DNA of 39,798 bases, from NCBI RefSeq assembly GCF_020829665.1, contig NZ_JAIVFT010000026.1, forward strand, positions 1 to 39,798, read 5' to 3'. Origin of the DNA: Nostoc sp. CHAB 5824. Its GTDB lineage: Bacteria; Cyanobacteriota; Cyanobacteriia; Cyanobacteriales; Nostocaceae. Shown here in pieces: positions 15,817-23,526 of the stretch. The notes under the pieces are model-generated. The model worked only from the letters and a program-made list of their open reading frames with translations. It did no database searches and was not told the DNA's origin. Numbering within the stretch: the stretch's first letter is position 1; each line of letters starts with the position of its first letter. A program made the position numbers and the translations under genes.

Positions 15817-17046
15817 ATGGATGTAATTGTATTAGGATTGATGCTGTTATCCTTGACAATTTGGTTAGGATTACTGTGTTTTTGGGGACAATTTTGGCGG
15901 TTAGACCAGCAATTAGAGGTTACAGAAACTCAGCTACAATCGTTACCTGTAGTTTGTGCCGTCGTTCCAGCCCGTAACGAAGCTGACTTGCTACCAACCA
16001 CGTTGCGATCGCTCCTACTCCAAGACTATTCTGGTTCTTTAAATGTGTTTTTGGTAGATGATGGCAGCACAGACGGTACAGCAAATTTTGCCGAAGAAGT
16101 TGCACACGCTGTAGGTAAACCCCAGCAATTGCATATTATCTCTGGCATTTCACTGCCTTCTGGTTGGTCGGGCAAACTTTGGGCAGTTGAGCAAGGTATA
16201 AACAGTGCTAGTAAATTTGCACCTGACTATTTTTTGCTGACCGACGCAGATATCGAACATGATCCTGGTAATCTCCGCCGACTCGTAGCGAAAGCTGTGC
16301 AGGAAGATTTAGATTTGGTTTCGGTAATGGTGCGACTCAGATGTGAAAGCTTTTGGGAAAAACTTTTGATTCCAGCTTTCGTCTTTTTCTTCCAAAAACT
16401 CTATCCCTTTCGCTGGGTTAATAATCCCAACAATCCCACAGCCGCCGCTGCTGGGGGATCTATTTTGATCGCCCGTGAAGCTTTAGAGCGAATCGGGGGT
16501 ATTCAAGTCATTCGCCAAGCTTTAATCGACGATTGCGCCCTTGCTGACGCTATTAAGAGAGGGACTGAGAACTGGGGACTGGGGACTAGGAAGGAGTTTT
16601 CCCAATCCCCAATCCCCAGTCAAGGGCGTATTTGGCTAGGATTAAGTACATTAACTCGCAGTCTGCGTCCCTATAACTCGCTGGCGACGATTTGGGATAT
16701 GGTTGCCCGTACTGCCTATACCCAACTCAATTATTCTCCATTACTATTACTGGCAACTCTACTGGGAATGATCTTGATTTATCTAGTTCCACCTGTGGTA
16801 ATAATCTTGGGTATAGTTTTGGGTAATTGGTTAATCGCATTTACGGGTTTATTAGGATGGCTGTTAATGACTTTCGCTTACTACCCTACAATCCGCTTTT
16901 ATAAATGTTCTCCCTGGTTAGCGTTGAGCTTACCTGCGATCGCTTTTCTCTATACCCTAATGACTCTAGACTCAGCACTCCGTCACTGGCAAGGGCGTGG
17001 TGGCGCTTGGAAAGGAAGAGTTTACCCCAACCCAGATAATTTATAG
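15817..17046 (+). CDS. hpnB: Hopanoid-associated family 2 glycosyltransferase (HpnB type)
   Basis: This 409-residue membrane glycosyltransferase has an N-terminal membrane helix (residues 3-25), a GT2 catalytic domain with VVPARNEADLLP, VDDGSTDGT and the metal-binding TDADIEHDP, an acidic DDCALADAIKRG motif, and three or four C-terminal membrane helices from about residue 300. Proteins of this layout next to squalene-hopene cyclase are called HpnB and are inferred to act on hopanoids. The exact reaction is not settled. Between 'AIKRG' and 'RIWLGLS' 21 codons are inserted (TENWGLGTRKEFSQSPIPSQ and one Gly) by a heptamer repeat, without breaking the frame. Confidence 0.9.
   Translation: MDVIVLGLMLLSLTIWLGLLCFWGQFWRLDQQLEVTETQLQSLPVVCAVVPARNEADLLPTTLRSLLLQDYSGSLNVFLVDDGSTDGTANFAEEVAHAVGKPQQLHIISGISLPSGWSGKLWAVEQGINSASKFAPDYFLLTDADIEHDPGNLRRLVAKAVQEDLDLVSVMVRLRCESFWEKLLIPAFVFFFQKLYPFRWVNNPNNPTAAAAGGSILIAREALERIGGIQVIRQALIDDCALADAIKRGTENWGLGTRKEFSQSPIPSQGRIWLGLSTLTRSLRPYNSLATIWDMVARTAYTQLNYSPLLLLATLLGMILIYLVPPVVIILGIVLGNWLIAFTGLLGWLLMTFAYYPTIRFYKCSPWLALSLPAIAFLYTLMTLDSALRHWQGRGGAWKGRVYPNPDNL
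16564..16626. repeat. Heptamer repeat inserted in frame within hpnB
   Basis: This 63-base segment consists of GGGGACT-type heptamers followed by their complement. ACTGGGGACTGGGG (16571-16584) pairs with CCCCAATCCCCAGT (16607-16620) with one mismatch. The same words make up the intergenic repeats at 18934-19108. Removing it leaves an uninterrupted ...AIKRG-RIWLG... reading, so it appears to be a later insertion of exactly 21 codons. Confidence 0.8.
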
Positions 17047-17126
17047 TTAGAATAAAATTGAATTTCAAAATCGTTAGTGCTAATCTAAAGTTAAAGTTAA
17101 GCCTAAAGTGGTTGATTAAAAGAGTT

Positions 17127-17363
17127 ATGACAACCGCAACACCAACAATTAATCCTGTTCTTGTCCCCAAAAAGCTGCCTTTTCTAGAGTCAATTTGTTG
17201 GCAGACCGCCGATGTTTATCGCTTTACTTCAGAAGAAATGCTGAGTCGGTACGAGCGTGGTTGGCAATATCACAATCTATTTGATAATCTTGAGGGTGAA
17301 GAACTCAATTTCCTTCAGGAACTTGCCAGACGCTATAAGTCCTGGTTGCAAGTTTGTTTATGA
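17127..17363 (+). CDS. Small putative antitoxin partner of the AbiEii-like protein
   Basis: This 78-residue soluble protein starts at ATG 17127 (MTTATPTINPVL). The longer frame from 17058 begins in non-coding DNA and would add an unlikely basic stretch. The conserved-looking part is CWQTADVYRFTSEEMLSRYERGWQ in pieces, then NLEGEELNFLQELARRY, all helical. No DNA-binding motif is obvious. Its TGA stop overlaps the ATG of the next gene (ATGA), so the two are translationally coupled. The coupling to a nucleotidyltransferase-type toxin suggests an antitoxin or accessory role, which is inference only. Confidence 0.7.
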   Translation: MTTATPTINPVLVPKKLPFLESICWQTADVYRFTSEEMLSRYERGWQYHNLFDNLEGEELNFLQELARRYKSWLQVCL

Positions 17364-18139
17364 CCTTTAGGTTAGAACATCATAATCAAATTCTCACAGT
17401 TCTTGAATGCTTAGATTCTGACATACTTAGAAAGGGTTCTGCTTACTTTGGTGGCGGAACCCTTATTGCATTTGAGTTTGATGAATATCGCTGGAGTAAA
17501 GACGTTGATTTTATCGCTTCTGTTGGTACAGAAGGGTACAAACACCTGCGTACAGTGGTATTTGATGGTGGGCATGAAGCATTATTTCGTGATTTAAGTA
17601 AAATCCAAGTTGGACGTAGCACAACTGACCAATATGGAATTCGGATGGTGGTTGTTGTAGATGATGTGCCGATTAAAACGGAAATTATTGCCGAAACTCG
17701 TTTTCAACTCGACCCACCAAGATATCTAAAGTGGTCACCCGTTCCCTGCTTAAGCTTCAATGACTGTTTTACCTCTAAGCTGCTGTCAAATTCTGACCGT
17801 TACGCAGATGACAGCGTTGAGGCAAGAGATTTAATCGATCTAGCAATTCTCAGGCTGCAATCTCCAATCCCTCAAGCATCAATTGAGAAGGCTGAAAAAG
17901 CATATCAGGTTATGCGGCCTTTGAAAAGAGCAATCGAACGCTTTCAGGGAAGACCAGATTACAGGGAAAAATGCTTTTTCAGTCTGCAAGTCGATCAAGC
18001 TCAGATACCCAAAATTATCGACGGTATTGATTTACTTTCTACAGATTTAGGTTTATCTCACACTTCAAGGCTTTTTCGAGAACAACATGATATTTTTGCT
18101 GATTTAGAAACACAAATTAAAAAACGAGAAGATTCTTAA
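17360..18139 (+). CDS. Nucleotidyltransferase AbiEii/AbiGii toxin-like protein
   Basis: This 259-residue protein has the minimal nucleotidyltransferase signature of the AbiEii/AbiGii (DUF1814) group: GGGT at residues 31-34 and, after a short helix, WSKDVDF with Asp48 and Asp50 as metal ligands. A further strand carries DDVPIKTEIIAETRF. The helical C-terminal half includes SKLLSNSDRYADDSVEARDLIDLAIL, in pieces typical of the family, where it fixes substrate RNA or nucleotide. Family members act as type IV toxins that modify tRNA, or in phage abortive infection. Here the small coupled gene upstream would be the partner. The start is ATG 17360, overlapping the upstream stop. There is no mobile-element context. 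Confidence 0.8.
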   Translation: MTFRLEHHNQILTVLECLDSDILRKGSAYFGGGTLIAFEFDEYRWSKDVDFIASVGTEGYKHLRTVVFDGGHEALFRDLSKIQVGRSTTDQYGIRMVVVVDDVPIKTEIIAETRFQLDPPRYLKWSPVPCLSFNDCFTSKLLSNSDRYADDSVEARDLIDLAILRLQSPIPQASIEKAEKAYQVMRPLKRAIERFQGRPDYREKCFFSLQVDQAQIPKIIDGIDLLSTDLGLSHTSRLFREQHDIFADLETQIKKREDS

Positions 18140-18163
18140 ACAAGTAGCGATCGCCCCATGCCC

Positions 18164-18514
18164 CTAAATCCTTGAAGCTGTTTGTTTAGTACTAGCCGGG
18201 ACAACAGGCAATGGTTGAGCAGCTTTCAATACCGCATCCAGCAGCCCTGGAAACAGCGCCTCTAAATCCTCACGCCGCAGTATGTTAATGTGCTGTGTCC
18301 CTTCTTTACGTGTAAAGACTATCCCCGACTCCCGCAAAATTTTGAAGTGATTGGACATGGTAGACTTAGCAATCGCAAAATCAAACCTGGCACAGCATTG
18401 TTCCCCCTCAGTAGCCAATAACCGCACAATCTCTAGCCTCACTGGATCGCCCAATGCATACAGCACTCCCGGTAAAGAAATATTTTTTCGATCTGGATGA
18501 TAAAGAAATCTCAT
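18164..18514 (-). CDS. rexT: RexT, redox-sensing ArsR-family repressor
   Basis: This 116-residue winged-helix ArsR/SmtB-type regulator has its helix-turn-helix around residues 45-70 (AIAKSTMSNHFKILRESGIV) and the wing after it (FTRKEGTQHINILR). The vicinal pair Cys40-Cys41 (EGEQCCARF) is at exactly the position used by RexT of Nostoc/Anabaena PCC 7120, where hydrogen peroxide forms a disulfide and releases DNA. The ArsR metal-box ELCVCDL is absent, which fits a redox rather than a metal sensor. In PCC 7120 RexT represses trxA2. Here too the thioredoxin gene is divergent and 80 bases away, with a perfect palindrome between them. It probably also represses itself. Confidence 0.9.
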   Translation of the reverse strand: MRFLYHPDRKNISLPGVLYALGDPVRLEIVRLLATEGEQCCARFDFAIAKSTMSNHFKILRESGIVFTRKEGTQHINILRREDLEALFPGLLDAVLKAAQPLPVVPASTKQTASRI

Positions 18515-18551
18515 AGTTGCATTATCTCATCAGGTGGCATATATTTTTATT

Positions 18552-18568
18552 ATTCGATATTATCGAAT
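18552..18568. promoter_or_regulatory. Candidate RexT operator palindrome
   Basis: ATTCGATATTATCGAAT is a perfect inverted repeat with 8-base arms around one central T. It lies 26 bases before the trxA2 start codon and 37 bases before the rexT start codon, where binding would block both divergent promoters. A 12-2-12-like palindrome is the usual operator form of ArsR-family repressors. A strong ribosome site AGGAGG follows at about 18582-18587 for trxA2. Confidence 0.75.
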
Positions 18569-18594
18569 TATAGAATTAATTAGGAGGGCAATTT

Positions 18595-18918
18595 ATGTCA
18601 TCCATTACAAATGTCACAGAAGCCACATTCAAGCAAGAAGTCTTGGAAAGTGAAATTCCGGTATTAGTGGACTTTTGGGCGCCGTGGTGCGGCCCTTGCC
18701 GGATGGTGGGCCCAGTAGTCGATGAAGTTGCTGCTGAATACGAAGGACAGGTGAAATTTGTGAAGCTGAACACAGATCAAAATCCTACTGTCGCTAGCCA
18801 CTATGGAATTCGCAGCATCCCGACGTTAATGGTTTTTAAGGGAGGTCGGCAGGTCGATACTGTCGTAGGGGCAGTTCCAAAAACCACCTTGAATAAGACC
18901 TTAGCACAGCATCTTTAA
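18595..18918 (+). CDS. trxA2: Thioredoxin TrxA2
   Basis: This 107-residue classical thioredoxin reduces protein disulfides in the cytoplasm. The active site WCGPC lies within DFWAPWCGPCRMVGP, the cis-proline segment is IRSIPTLMVFKGG, and the family length is normal. AGGAGG is eight bases upstream of the ATG. The position divergent from rexT, with a shared palindrome, identifies it as the peroxide-induced thioredoxin called TrxA2 in Nostoc. Downstream lies a run of plus-strand redox genes, separated by 221 bases of repeats. Confidence 0.92.
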   Translation: MSSITNVTEATFKQEVLESEIPVLVDFWAPWCGPCRMVGPVVDEVAAEYEGQVKFVKLNTDQNPTVASHYGIRSIPTLMVFKGGRQVDTVVGAVPKTTLNKTLAQHL

Positions 18919-18933
18919 TTTAAATGAAGGGGA

Positions 18934-19108
18934 TTAGGGATTAGGGACTGGGGACTGGGGATTGGGGAGATACTTCTTGAATATTCTTTGTCCCCCTTGT
19001 CCCTTTAAAGTTCTGAGCGCCGGAAGTCGGCGCTTAGACCTTTCTTCTTGTCCGCCTCCCATTCTCCCCAGTCCCCAGTACCCAATTCCCAGTCCCCAAT
19101 CCCAGATC
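18934..19108. repeat. Inverted pair of heptamer repeats with central hairpin
   Basis: G-rich heptamers (GATTAGG, GGGACTG, GGGATTG) at 18934-18967 are complementary to C-rich heptamers (CCCCAGT, CCCAATT, CCCCAAT) at 19070-19108. Between them AGCGCCG (19016-19022) pairs with CGGCGCT (19028-19034) around GAAGT. The whole could fold into one long structure after trxA2 and before the SDR gene, and may end the trxA2 transcript. It is non-coding. Confidence 0.7.
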
Positions 19109-19139
19109 ATTCTGTTTCAACTAACGGGGAAAGAGCAAA

Positions 19140-19934
19140 ATGGACTTGAAATTGCATGGTAAATCCGCGCTGGTGAGTGGCTCAACCGCAGGTATTGGTT
19201 TTGCGATCGCCCTTGGTTTAGCTCAAGAGGGCGCATCTGTAATTGTCAACGGTCGGTCTGAAGAACGAGTAGCCCAGGCGATCGCCAAAATTAAGCATTC
19301 TACACCCGACGCGAAAGTTTCTGGTGTTGTTGCTGACGCAGGCACTGCATCAGGGGTAGAGCAACTCTTTCAAAAAGTTCCTCACGTTGATATACTCATA
19401 AACAATGTGGGTATTTATGAGCCAAAAACGTTCTTTGATATTACTGATGAAGACTGGTTAAAGATATTTGAGGTTAACGTCTTCAGTGGAATCCGCTTGA
19501 GTCGGCAATATCTGCAAAAACAGTTAGAGCAAAACTGGGGGCGGATAATTTTTATCTCCAGCGAATCTGCTATTCAGATCCCAGTGGAAATGATTCACTA
19601 CGGCACAACTAAGACAGCACAGCTTGCCATTGCACGAGGTCTAGCAGAAATCACTGTTGGGACTGGAGTTACGGTAAACTCCGTACTACCAGGGCCAACT
19701 CGCTCAGAGGGCGTTGAAGACTTTATTTCCAACCTGGCGCAAGAACGCGGTATTAGTTCGACTGAAGTTGAGGCTGAGTTTTTCCAAAATGTGCGTCCAA
19801 GTTCCCTAATCAAACGCTTTGCAACTAATGAAGAAGTAGCAGCGATCGTAGTCTACCTTTCTAGTCCCGTAGCATCAGCAACTAATGGTGCAGCTTTGCG
19901 GGTAGATGGTGGCGTTATTCGGTCGATTGTTTAG
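19140..19934 (+). CDS. Short-chain dehydrogenase/reductase (classical SDR)
   Basis: This 264-residue NAD(P)-dependent SDR has the cofactor motif SGSTAGIGFAIA (TGxxxGxG type), the NNVG motif (LINNVGIY), catalytic Ser in IFISSESAI and the YxxxK pair as HYGTTKTA. The C-terminal end is VDGGVIRSIV. The arginine after the second strand (VNGRSEERV) favours NADPH. The substrate is unknown, but its position before an old yellow enzyme and a nitroreductase suggests detoxification of carbonyl compounds. ATG 19140 has GGGGAAAGAG upstream. Confidence 0.92.
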   Translation: MDLKLHGKSALVSGSTAGIGFAIALGLAQEGASVIVNGRSEERVAQAIAKIKHSTPDAKVSGVVADAGTASGVEQLFQKVPHVDILINNVGIYEPKTFFDITDEDWLKIFEVNVFSGIRLSRQYLQKQLEQNWGRIIFISSESAIQIPVEMIHYGTTKTAQLAIARGLAEITVGTGVTVNSVLPGPTRSEGVEDFISNLAQERGISSTEVEAEFFQNVRPSSLIKRFATNEEVAAIVVYLSSPVASATNGAALRVDGGVIRSIV

Positions 19935-20006
19935 TTAATACGCTTTGCATGGACTGGGAAGAAAGAACTAATGACCAATGACTAAAATAATTTGGAGATA
20001 TAACCA

Positions 20007-21125
20007 ATGACTACTGATATCAACTTATTTTCTCCTTACCAATTAGGGAATTTGGAACTACCTAATCGGATAGTAATGGCACCCTTAACTCGAAACAGGG
20101 CGAGTGAGGGAAACGTACCATACGAACTGAATGCTACCTACTACGTCCAACGTGCTTCCGCCGGACTGATTATTACGGAAGCAACACAGGTAACTCCTGA
20201 AGGACAGGGCTATCCCGCTACACCAGGAATTCATTCACCAGAACAGGTGGAGGGATGGAAGTTAGTAACCGATGCCGTACATCAGCACAGAGGAAGAATT
20301 TTTTTGCAACTATGGCACGTAGGCAGGATTTCTCACCCAGACTTACAACCGAATGGAGCTTTACCTGTGGCACCTTCTGCCATTGCTCCTAAAGGTGAGG
20401 CATCAACTTATGAGGGGCCCAAACCCTTTGTTACTCCCCGTGCTTTAGAAACTTCGGAAATACCGCAGATAGTGGAACAGTATCGTCAGGGAGCGGCAAA
20501 TGCTCTAGCGGCTGGGTTTGATGGGGTAGAAATTCACTCAGCTAATGGTTATTTAATAGATCAATTTCTGCGCGATCGCACCAATCAACGTACAGATAAA
20601 TATGGGGGTTCCATTGAGAATCGCGCCCGATTCCTGTTAGAAGTGACAGAGGCGGTAACTAGTGTGTGGGATTCTAACCGAGTAGGGGTACGTTTATCTC
20701 CCAGTGGGACTTTTAACGATATAGGTGATTCCAATCCCCTGGAGACATTCGGTTACGTGGCTCAAGCGTTGAACCAGTTTAATTTGGCATATCTGCATAT
20801 TTATGAGGCAACAGAAGCAGACATCAGACATGGCGGGATAATTGTACCTACTAGTCATATACGCGATCGCTTTACAGGTACACTCATCGTCAATGGTGGT
20901 TATACTCGTGAAAAAGGCGATGCGGTACTGGCAAACAAAGCAGCAGATTTAGTTGCCTTTGGCACATTATTTATATCAAACCCAGATTTACCCCGCCGCT
21001 TGGCTTTGAATGCACCACTAAATCAAGCAGATCAAGCAACCTTTTATGGTGGCGGTGAAAAGGGATATACAGACTATCCATTTTTGTCGGCTGCTCATGA
21101 GCCAGTAGCTAACGCCCAATTCTAG
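20007..21125 (+). CDS. Old yellow enzyme family alkene reductase
   Basis: This 372-residue FMN-dependent, NAD(P)H-using ene-reductase reduces activated C=C bonds of unsaturated aldehydes, ketones and nitro compounds. Seen: NRIVMAPLTRNRA at the N-terminus (FMN binding), LQLWHVGRISHP, the substrate-anchoring His and Asn in EIHSANGYLIDQF, RTDKYGGSIENRARF, and the C-terminal phosphate-binding loop LIVNGGYTREKG followed by LVAFGTLFISNPDLPRR. All are normal for the family (NemA/OPR type). GGAG lies nine bases before the ATG. It probably shares a transcript with the SDR gene 72 bases upstream. Confidence 0.94.
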   Translation: MTTDINLFSPYQLGNLELPNRIVMAPLTRNRASEGNVPYELNATYYVQRASAGLIITEATQVTPEGQGYPATPGIHSPEQVEGWKLVTDAVHQHRGRIFLQLWHVGRISHPDLQPNGALPVAPSAIAPKGEASTYEGPKPFVTPRALETSEIPQIVEQYRQGAANALAAGFDGVEIHSANGYLIDQFLRDRTNQRTDKYGGSIENRARFLLEVTEAVTSVWDSNRVGVRLSPSGTFNDIGDSNPLETFGYVAQALNQFNLAYLHIYEATEADIRHGGIIVPTSHIRDRFTGTLIVNGGYTREKGDAVLANKAADLVAFGTLFISNPDLPRRLALNAPLNQADQATFYGGGEKGYTDYPFLSAAHEPVANAQF

Positions 21126-21223
21126 CAATCTACTTTCAAGCAACTTTTGACACCACTAGAGTATTTCTTCCAATCATAAAAATCGCTACAGCAGCGTCAT
21201 AACCCAACCATCAGGAGAATCTT

Positions 21224-21889
21224 ATGAGTTCCATCACTCAAACCCAACCTCTAGATGTACCCAGTGCGATCGCAAAACGTCGTTCCATCAAAACTTTTAA
21301 AACAGACCCCATCGCCCCAGAACTACTCAAGCAACTGGTAGAGTTAACTGTGGCAGCGCCCAGCAGCTATAATATCCAGGACTGGCAAATTATTCTTGTG
21401 CAAGATCAGGCGCAAAAGGCAGCACTATCAGCCGCATCGTGGAATCAACAACAAATTGTCCAAGCACCTGTAACCTTTGTGTTTGCCGCCGATCCTCACG
21501 CAAGCGAACAAAACTTGACCCCAATTCTGGAGCGAGGACTCGAAACTGGGGCATGGAATGAAGGCACGGTAAACTACTTTAAAACCGCCATCCCACAATT
21601 TCAAGCTGGGCTAGGCGACAAACGACGCGAATATGCGATCAAAGATGCCATCATTGCCGCTACTCATTTGGTGTTAGCAGCAGAAAGTTTAGGATTATCC
21701 ACTTGTTTTATGAACGGTTGGGTTGAGGATCAGGTAAAACAAGTGATTGGTGCTGGGGATAATCCAGATTTAGCGATCGCTGTTTTAGTTCCTGTTGGCT
21801 ATGCAGCAGAACCACGCTTAAATCCAGGTCGTTTACCATTCTCCGCCAACGTTTCTGTAGACAAAATCGGTAACCCTTATGCAGGGTAG
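21224..21889 (+). CDS. Nitroreductase-family flavoprotein
   Basis: This 221-residue FMN-binding nitroreductase-fold protein reduces nitro compounds or quinones with NAD(P)H. RRSIKTFKTDPI at the N-terminus and APSSYNIQDWQIILV are the FMN phosphate and ring contacts. DAIIAATHLVLAAESLGLSTCFMNGW is the dimer-interface helix pair, and LVPVGYAAEPRLNPGRLP closes the fold. Strong ribosome site AGGAG six bases before the ATG. It sits 98 bases after the old yellow enzyme, with the same kind of electrophilic substrate. The 21-bp repeat array begins 38 bases after its stop. Confidence 0.92.
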   Translation: MSSITQTQPLDVPSAIAKRRSIKTFKTDPIAPELLKQLVELTVAAPSSYNIQDWQIILVQDQAQKAALSAASWNQQQIVQAPVTFVFAADPHASEQNLTPILERGLETGAWNEGTVNYFKTAIPQFQAGLGDKRREYAIKDAIIAATHLVLAAESLGLSTCFMNGWVEDQVKQVIGAGDNPDLAIAVLVPVGYAAEPRLNPGRLPFSANVSVDKIGNPYAG

Positions 21890-21926
21890 TTTTCTCTAAA
21901 TGGAGCATTGGGCATGGGAAATAAAA

Positions 21927-22136
21927 GATGAGTCTTTGATACTCGTGAATGAGTCTTTGATACTCGCCGACGAGTCTTTGATACTCGTGAATGAGTCTTT
22001 GATATTCGCCGACGAGTCTTTGATACTCGTGAATGAGTCTTTAATATTCGCCGACGAGTCTTTAATACTCGTGAATGAGTCTTTGATATTCGCCGACGAG
22101 TCTTTGAACTCCGTTAATGAGTCTTTGAACCTGCTC
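21927..22136. repeat. 21-bp tandem repeat array, 10 units (locus C)
   Basis: Ten 21-base units, the last one degenerate, alternate between GACGAGTCTTTGATACTC plus GTG and AATGAGTCTTTGATATTC plus GCC. The ACGAGT/ACTCGT inverted repeat is present in most GACGAG units. The array is flanked by GGAGCATTGGGCATGGG on the left and by a C-rich tract (CTGCTCCCCCTGCTCCCC, about 22131-22160) on the right. On plus it is open in the same frame as the MFS gene that follows (DESLILVNESLIFA), and it is also open on minus. Confidence 0.9.
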
Positions 22137-22166
22137 CCCCTGCTCCCCACTCCCCCCTCCCCAACC

Positions 22167-23465
22167 ATGACCTTACCCTCCTTTCTAGCGCGTCGTTCGT
22201 TCCACTATGGCTGGCTCATCGCAGGTTTAACATTCCTAGCCTTGCTGGTGGCGGCTGGAATTCGCTCTGCTCCTGGAGTTTTTATTGTGCCTCTCGAACA
22301 AGAGTTTGGCTGGAGTAGAGCAACTATATCTTTGGCAATCTCCATTAACTTAGTACTTTACGGATTAATTGGCCCTTTTGCTGCCACAGTTATGGAGCGG
22401 ATCGGCATTCGCCGGATGATGGTGTTCTCACTTGCTGCGATTGCTCTCGGTGTCGGTTTAACCACTTTGATGTCAGCATCTTGGCAGCTAGTCTTGCTGT
22501 GGGGTGTAGTTGTCGGTTGTGGTAGCGGAGTTATTGCCCTGGTTTTGGGTGCTATTGTTGTCAATCGCTGGTTTTTTGAAAAGCGGGGTCTAGTTCTGGG
22601 CATCTTAACCGCCAGTACAGCCACAGGGCAACTAGTGTTTCTGCCGATGCTAGCCTCAGTAGCCGATCGCTTTGGGTGGCGAACTGCCGCTCTAGCTCTT
22701 ACTGGTGCAGCACTCCTAATTATTCCTGCGATCGCAGCCTTTATGCGCGATCGTCCGGCGGATGTCGGTTTGCGAGCCTTTGGCGACAACAGCGAAACTG
22801 TGGAAGTGTCACAGCCCAGAGTGAATTCCATCGCCTCCACCCTCAACGCCCTCTGGCTAGGAATGCGTAATCGAGACTTCTGGCTGTTATTTGGTAGCTT
22901 TTTTATCTGTGGTGCTAGTACAAATGGGTTAATTGGTACTCATCTAATTCCCGCTTGTATTGACCACGGTATTCCTGAAGTCAAGGCTGCGGGTCTTTTG
23001 GCAATCATGGGACTATTCGATTTTTTTGGAACTACTATGTCCGGTTGGCTATCTGACCGCTGGAACAATCGCTACTTATTATTTTGGTACTACGGACTGC
23101 GGGGTTTGTCTTTGATTTTCTTGCCCTTCAGTTTCAACTTTTCCTTCTATGGACTTTCCATTTTCGCCGTCTTCTATGGACTTGATTGGATTGCCACCGT
23201 ACCACCGACAGTGCGTCTTGTTGCTAATGTCTTCGGTAAAGAAAATGTCGGCGTTATGTTCGGTTGGATTGTAGCAGGACACCAACTCGGTGCAGCCACA
23301 GCAGCATTCGGAGCCGGGGTGTTGAGAACTTGGACGGGTAGTTATTTACAAGCGTTTATTTTATCAGGCGTTCTCTGTCTAATTGCCGCAGTCTGTGTAC
23401 TGCAAATTGGTCAAACTCCCACTAAGGGCAATTCCCAGTTATCTTCAGTCACGCTCAATTCTTAA
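22167..23465 (+). CDS. MFS transporter with uncertain start (repeat array in frame)
   Basis: From the ATG at 22167 (MTLPSFLARRSF) this is a normal 12-helix major facilitator of 432 residues, related to the monocarboxylate/oxalate-formate branch. HYGWLIAGLTFLALL is helix 1, GPFAATVMERIGIRRMM the loop 2-3 signature, and GWLSDRWNNRY its counterpart in the second half. The substrate is unknown, possibly an organic anion. No ribosome site precedes 22167. The frame is open back to an ATG at 21900, only 10 bases after the nitroreductase stop, adding 89 residues of DESLILVNESLIFA-type repeats. I consider 22167 correct on domain grounds, but translation from further upstream is possible. Confidence 0.85.
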   Translation: MTLPSFLARRSFHYGWLIAGLTFLALLVAAGIRSAPGVFIVPLEQEFGWSRATISLAISINLVLYGLIGPFAATVMERIGIRRMMVFSLAAIALGVGLTTLMSASWQLVLLWGVVVGCGSGVIALVLGAIVVNRWFFEKRGLVLGILTASTATGQLVFLPMLASVADRFGWRTAALALTGAALLIIPAIAAFMRDRPADVGLRAFGDNSETVEVSQPRVNSIASTLNALWLGMRNRDFWLLFGSFFICGASTNGLIGTHLIPACIDHGIPEVKAAGLLAIMGLFDFFGTTMSGWLSDRWNNRYLLFWYYGLRGLSLIFLPFSFNFSFYGLSIFAVFYGLDWIATVPPTVRLVANVFGKENVGVMFGWIVAGHQLGAATAAFGAGVLRTWTGSYLQAFILSGVLCLIAAVCVLQIGQTPTKGNSQLSSVTLNS

Positions 23466-23526
23466 TCTATGAATGGCATTAAGAAAAGCTCTAAGCTAGG
23501 CAGAATAAACACTACAGGTTTAAAAT

